Below are positions 60,254 to 64,000 of a DNA stretch of 64,000 bases, piece by piece (position 1 is the first letter of the stretch; each line of letters opens with the position of its first letter). The notes under the pieces are model-generated. The model saw nothing but the letters and a program-made list of their open reading frames with translations, made no database searches and was not told where the DNA came from. This stretch comes from Candidatus Saccharimonadota bacterium (GTDB lineage: Bacteria; Patescibacteriota; Saccharimonadia; Saccharimonadales; Saccharimonadaceae), in contig JAFQYG010000005.1 in NCBI GenBank assembly GCA_017406565.1, positions 1 to 64,000 of the forward strand. Reading direction: 5' to 3'. A program made the translations under genes and the position numbers.

Positions 60254-62735
60254 CATTTTGAATTATCAAGCCAAGCCGAGGCAGATTTATGCCTATACGG
60301 CGAATGGGCAGATTGGGATAAAAGTAGGCGATACAACAAAAGACGATGTAAATATTCGGATTCAACAAGGACTGGTGAATACGCCGAACCCGCAATATCA
60401 TATTGAATTTGTGGATTATGCGGTTACTGTTGATGGGCATTTGTTCCGTGATTACGATGTGCATCATGTATTGGAAGATTTAGGCGTGAAGCGACTCAAG
60501 AATCAGGATGGTTCAACTACAGAATGGTTCGAAACTGATGTTGCGACAGTTAAGCAAGCATTCCTGACAGTGAAGCATGGTCGCGCAGTTCAGAAAGCTC
60601 GGACGAAAGATTATGCACTCCGTGAAGAGCAAAAGAGATTTATCCGTGAGACGGAATCGTATTTTAGAACCTACGATGCGAATCCAAAGAACGATAAAGC
60701 GCCGCATTATCTATGGAATGCAAAGATGCGGTTCGGAAAAACTTTTACAGCATATGAACTCGCTAAGAAGATGAACTGGAAGCGGATTTTAGTGCTAACT
60801 TATAAACCAGCGACGGCGAAGCAGTGGCGTGATGATTTGGAAGAGCATATTGATTTTGAAGGTTGGCAATTTATTAAGGGCGGGGATTATGATTGGGATA
60901 AGATTGACCAGACGCAACCGATTGTGTGGTTTGCAAGTTATCAAGATATTTTGGGGAGAGATAAGGGTAAGACGGTAAAAGAAAAGTTTATCAAGATGTA
61001 TGAGCAATCGTGGGATGCGATGTTCGTGGATGAATATCATTTCGGAGCGTGGCGTGATGCGGCGAAAGAGCTGGGACAAGCAAAAGATGACAATGAGACG
61101 GTGATGCCAAAAGAGGGTGATGAGGAGGGCGAGATTGAGGCAACGATGCCACTTGATGTGAAACACTATGTGTATTTGTCGGGAACGCCATTTCGAGCGA
61201 TTGCAGATGGGGAATTTGCAGAGGATCAGATTTCGAACTGGACTTATGCAGACGAGCAGAGAAAGAAAGAGGAATACGTGGGGCGCAAGGATAATCCGTA
61301 TGCGGAGTTACCACAAATCGTAATGATGACATATAAGATGCCAGAAAAGTTACGAGAGGTGGCGATGCAGGGAGAGTTTAATGAATTTGATTTGAATACT
61401 TTCTTTGCGGCAAAGAAGAATGAACAAGATGAATATGTATTTGATCGCGAAAATGATGTGCAGGCATTTCTATCGATCTTACACGGAGCAAATTTAGAGC
61501 AAAACGTTGAGGAAGGGTTTGTAGTGAAGAGACCGCCAATTCCGTATGAGGATGCGAGATTATTGTCTGTACTAAATCATACTTTTTGGTTACTGCCAAA
61601 CGTACCTAGCTGTAAAGCGATGAAGAGACTTCTAGAGCGAGACAATTTCTTTAGACAGTATAAGATTGTTTGCGCGGCAGGGAATGAAGCTGGGATGGGT
61701 GAGGCGGCGCTTGCACCAGTGATGGAAGCAATATCTGATGATCCATTTTCAACAAAGACGATTACATTATCGTGCCAGAAGCTAACGACTGGTGTAACGG
61801 TAAGGCCTTGGACTGGAGTATTTTTCCTACGTAACATTACGGCGCCGGAGACTTATTTCCAAGCAGGGTTTCGAGCACAATCGCCGTGGTCTTATGCAAA
61901 CGAAGCGGGCGAAAAGGAAATCTTTAAAGAGACATGCTATGTGTTTGATTTTGCACCTACGAGAGCGATTAAACTAATATCAGATTATGTGTCTGGACTT
62001 GGCGTAGGTGACAAAAGAAAACCAGAAGAGCAGATTCAGGAGTTTTTGCATTTCTTGCCCATCTTAAGTTATGACGGATACGTGATGCAATCGCTAGACG
62101 CAAAGTCAGTGCTGGACATTTCAACGTTTGGAATTGGCTCGACGATGCTTGCGAGAAGGTGGCAGTCAGCGAGACTAGTGGACGTGTCAAATGTGGTGCT
62201 CGAAAAAGTGCTTAATAATGCTGAGTTGATGGCGGCGCTAGAAAAGATTGAAGATTTTCGTAATTTGAGACAAGATATGACGAAAGTGATTGCACGTGAG
62301 AAAGCAATAAACCAAACGAAGAAGGAAGGAAAAGAGCTGACGCCGCGGGAAAAGAAAGAGAAGAAGGAGAATGATGGATTTAAGAAAAAGTTGCGTGAAA
62401 AATTATTGAAGTTTCTCACGCGTGTACCGGTATTTATGTATTTGACTGAATATCGTGAGGAGACTTTGAAGGATGTAATTACGCAGCTTGAACCGGAGTT
62501 ATTTACAAGAGTGACTGGGATTACGGTGCGTGATTTTGAACTAATGTGCGAGATTGGGGTTTTTAATAAGGGGCATGTAAATGAAGCGGTTTATCAATTT
62601 CGACGTTTTGAGGATTCATCGCTAAATTATGTAGGTGGCCATGATGAAGTGGGAGATATGCTAGCACTAATTGGTGGATTTGACGCTGTTGTAACACGTG
62701 AAGAAGCGGATGAAATAATTGAGGGGATGGTGTAA
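60246..62735 (+). CDS. GIY-YIG-like nuclease fused to an SF2 helicase (restriction subunit)
   Basis: 829 residues. The N-terminus (about 10-110) looks like a GIY-YIG/T5orf172 module: IYAYTANGQIGIKVGDTTKD, Arg in NIRIQQG, then GHLFRDYDVHHVLEDLG and the EWF in STTEWFETDVA. The second half is an SF2 motor: Walker A variant MRFGKT (161-166), VDEYH (261-265), SGTPFRA (312-318), then TLSCQKLTTGVTVRPW and QAGFRAQSPWSY, the motif VI region. The helix-rich C-terminus (AREKAINQTKKEGKELTPRE) follows. Together with the adenine methyltransferase it fits a restriction system in which DNA is translocated and cut. The catalytic Glu of GIY-YIG enzymes is not obvious, and may be replaced by Asp. Confidence 0.8.
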   Translation: MSDILNYQAKPRQIYAYTANGQIGIKVGDTTKDDVNIRIQQGLVNTPNPQYHIEFVDYAVTVDGHLFRDYDVHHVLEDLGVKRLKNQDGSTTEWFETDVATVKQAFLTVKHGRAVQKARTKDYALREEQKRFIRETESYFRTYDANPKNDKAPHYLWNAKMRFGKTFTAYELAKKMNWKRILVLTYKPATAKQWRDDLEEHIDFEGWQFIKGGDYDWDKIDQTQPIVWFASYQDILGRDKGKTVKEKFIKMYEQSWDAMFVDEYHFGAWRDAAKELGQAKDDNETVMPKEGDEEGEIEATMPLDVKHYVYLSGTPFRAIADGEFAEDQISNWTYADEQRKKEEYVGRKDNPYAELPQIVMMTYKMPEKLREVAMQGEFNEFDLNTFFAAKKNEQDEYVFDRENDVQAFLSILHGANLEQNVEEGFVVKRPPIPYEDARLLSVLNHTFWLLPNVPSCKAMKRLLERDNFFRQYKIVCAAGNEAGMGEAALAPVMEAISDDPFSTKTITLSCQKLTTGVTVRPWTGVFFLRNITAPETYFQAGFRAQSPWSYANEAGEKEIFKETCYVFDFAPTRAIKLISDYVSGLGVGDKRKPEEQIQEFLHFLPILSYDGYVMQSLDAKSVLDISTFGIGSTMLARRWQSARLVDVSNVVLEKVLNNAELMAALEKIEDFRNLRQDMTKVIAREKAINQTKKEGKELTPREKKEKKENDGFKKKLREKLLKFLTRVPVFMYLTEYREETLKDVITQLEPELFTRVTGITVRDFELMCEIGVFNKGHVNEAVYQFRRFEDSSLNYVGGHDEVGDMLALIGGFDAVVTREEADEIIEGMV

Positions 62736-63203
62736 ATGCTGATGACAAATGTGAGACTAGGAGATTCTGTCCAAGAGTTAGGGTTTCCGTCTGGAATTGT
62801 AAACGAATTAAAGAGGTATGGAGTTAGCACGATTAAGGATTTAGTTGATAAAGATATTGATGGGTTGTTTGATGAAAGTTTTACTCTCAAGAATTATTTA
62901 AGTAGGTTTTTTGTGATAAATGCTAGAGGTAATGATAAGGATAAGAAGAAGGAAGAGGAAACTATTAGTTTTAAAGGATTTTCGTTTCAGAAGGAATTAC
63001 AACAATTTATAAAAGAGCATTATGCTAAGCAAATTGAAATTCGGTATAAAACAAATCGTATTAAAAGCGATAAGAGATGGCGTCGAGTTGTAGTGGCTGG
63101 ACAAAATGAAGCTCTTCTGTTTACTAATGATGTTCGCCCGTCTGGTGGACGCGTTGCATATGTGAAAGAAAAAATTGTAGAATTCCGAGAAGTCGATAGC
63201 TGA
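62736..63203 (+). CDS. Helix-hairpin-helix protein of the defence operon
   Basis: 155 residues starting directly after the helicase stop (TAAATG). Residues 14-45 (GFPSGIVNELKRYGVSTIKD) resemble a helix-hairpin-helix or RNA polymerase alpha-C-like DNA-binding unit. A charged linker with KDKKKEEE follows, then a beta-rich domain (QIEIRYKTNRIKSDKRWRRV, VVAGQNEALLFTNDVRPSGG) that resembles a WYL or SH3-like module. Probably a DNA-binding regulator or accessory subunit. The function is not recognised. Confidence 0.6.
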   Translation: MLMTNVRLGDSVQELGFPSGIVNELKRYGVSTIKDLVDKDIDGLFDESFTLKNYLSRFFVINARGNDKDKKKEEETISFKGFSFQKELQQFIKEHYAKQIEIRYKTNRIKSDKRWRRVVVAGQNEALLFTNDVRPSGGRVAYVKEKIVEFREVDS

Positions 63204-63258
63204 TTCATCCAATAGTGACAAAATATTGAATTAAAGAGTGAAATGAAGCCGCAAGTTT
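63204..63258. other. Short gap between convergent genes
   Basis: 55 nt without a gene. No strong terminator hairpin is seen. Confidence 0.4.
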
Positions 63259-64000
63259 TTACTGATTAGTTTTAATGTATTCTTTTAAATAGCTCCTAAG
63301 TCCTTCATCGCAAGCATAAATGTATGTGCCATTGATTCCACGAGTGCACATTATGTAATATATATTAAGAATATAGCGTTTCAAATCCTCATCGCTGGTT
63401 TTGTTTTTGCCGTTTTTGTCGAAGTATTGCTTTTTGTCGATATATAACTGGTTCTTTTCTCTGTCATATTTCAATTCATTTCCAATAATCACACCGGCGT
63501 AATTTAAGTCGAAGCCTTGTATGGTGTGAATACAGCCAATTTCATTTGGGGAATTTGGTGAATTGACCCAATTGTCATAACGGACATTCCATATATATTT
63601 ATGCCCGTCTATGTCTATATCGTAGTCGTCATTATCAATGCATGCTTTTGTTTCTTGCAAATTTTGTGGATTGATTTCGCCTTTGGTTTTCCATTCCCAC
63701 GCGTAGCCGGCAACATTCCTACATAGTCCAACTCCATCTTGATTATTCATTTTGCGGATTGCTTCGGTCATTTTATGGACGTTATCGAATATTTTGAAAT
63801 CATAGTTTTGACTTTCGTTCTTGCTTTCAAAAGATTCAAATCTTTCGGGCGGATTATCGCTAAAAATAGAGCGTATGTAATTGACGTATCTTTGACCTCC
63901 TTTACCACATCTGATTTGTGCGTCTAATTGAAGCATGTGAGCTCCCTGTTTTTCTAATTCGTGAAACTGTTTTGCATCAACGTCGGCTCTCTTGATAGAC
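63259..64000 (-). CDS. DUF2075/Schlafen-related SF1 helicase, C-terminal part (cut by window edge)
   Basis: The frame stays open to base 64000; 247 residues are visible. Motifs of the SF1 helicase/DUF2075 family: GAHMLQLDAQIRCGKGGQRY, IGCIHTIQGFDLNYAGVIIG and NIYYIMCTRGINGTYIYACD, the last two being the typical late motifs. The N-terminal Walker part lies beyond the window. DUF2075 proteins occur in restriction and phage-defence islands, sometimes fused to nuclease domains. It is on the opposite strand to the preceding operon, so it is a separate unit. Confidence 0.8.
   Translation of the reverse strand, partial: SIKRADVDAKQFHELEKQGAHMLQLDAQIRCGKGGQRYVNYIRSIFSDNPPERFESFESKNESQNYDFKIFDNVHKMTEAIRKMNNQDGVGLCRNVAGYAWEWKTKGEINPQNLQETKACIDNDDYDIDIDGHKYIWNVRYDNWVNSPNSPNEIGCIHTIQGFDLNYAGVIIGNELKYDREKNQLYIDKKQYFDKNGKNKTSDEDLKRYILNIYYIMCTRGINGTYIYACDEGLRSYLKEYIKTNQ

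Noticed and set aside
1-64000. UGA recoding as in Gracilibacteria/Absconditabacteria
   Set aside because: All recognised genes end at or avoid TGA and read complete without recoding, so the standard code applies.
1-64000. CRISPR array, prophage or insertion-sequence transposase
   Set aside because: No regular direct-repeat spacer pattern, phage structural gene or transposase was seen. The accessory block at the right end shows only defence-type genes.

Overview
The window looks like a chromosomal segment of a Patescibacteria (CPR) bacterium, most likely a Candidatus Saccharibacteria (TM7) member. This is inferred from AT-rich DNA, small tightly packed genes, the standard genetic code (all long genes read through without internal TGA), a type IV secretion/pilus cluster with PrgI, several VirB2-like pilins and VirB4, Fibrobacter-type major-paralogous-domain surface proteins, and no amino acid or nucleotide biosynthesis genes. 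No rRNA is present to settle the taxonomy.

Layout: 1-3946 holds a cut-off surface protein, a TrmA/RumA-type RNA methyltransferase carrying an odd GC-rich palindromic in-frame insertion, and a large anchored protein of unknown function. 3915-9972 is the replication-origin neighbourhood: recF, dnaN and dnaA on the minus strand, then DnaA-box clusters, then rpmH, rnpA, yidC and jag/khpB on the plus strand. 10117-14823 has an LCP-family (LytR-CpsA-Psr) protein, a LexA-like DNA-binding protein without the protease half, and two exported proteins. 14816-27890 is an envelope polysaccharide region: glycosyltransferases (GT2, GT4, and GT8 fused to a pyruvyltransferase), an acyltransferase, galE, a TagGH/Wzm-Wzt-like ABC exporter and a CotH-like kinase. 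27952-34650 has uvrA, a TylF-like methyltransferase, a divergent acetate kinase, and groES-groEL under a CIRCE element.

34765-46758 contains two small proteins, tRNA-Ser(GCT), comF, an Hsp20 and a type IV secretion-like cluster (four VirB2-like pilin genes, one of them an internal duplication, a VirB6/TrbL-like protein, PrgI, a separate VirB4-N-like protein and the VirB4 ATPase). 46831-56436 has a second surface protein, CIRCE-controlled dnaJ, rny, a run of small repair/nucleotide-hygiene enzymes, a highly structured small transcript with a 25-codon ORF, and a LiaF-like membrane protein. 56626-64000 is accessory: an HNH protein, then an apparent defence operon (two methyltransferase-fold proteins, a HEPN-motif protein, a GIY-YIG-like/SF2 helicase fusion and a helix-hairpin-helix protein), preceded by a leader that can fold in two mutually exclusive ways around the first start codon. 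A cut-off DUF2075-type helicase follows.

Two properties run through the window. Many genes have a TATAAT-like -10 box only 6-8 nt from the start codon and no Shine-Dalgarno sequence, so they are probably leaderless; operon-internal and highly expressed genes use SD sites. Neighbouring genes often overlap by 1 to about 30 nt, including convergent pairs.
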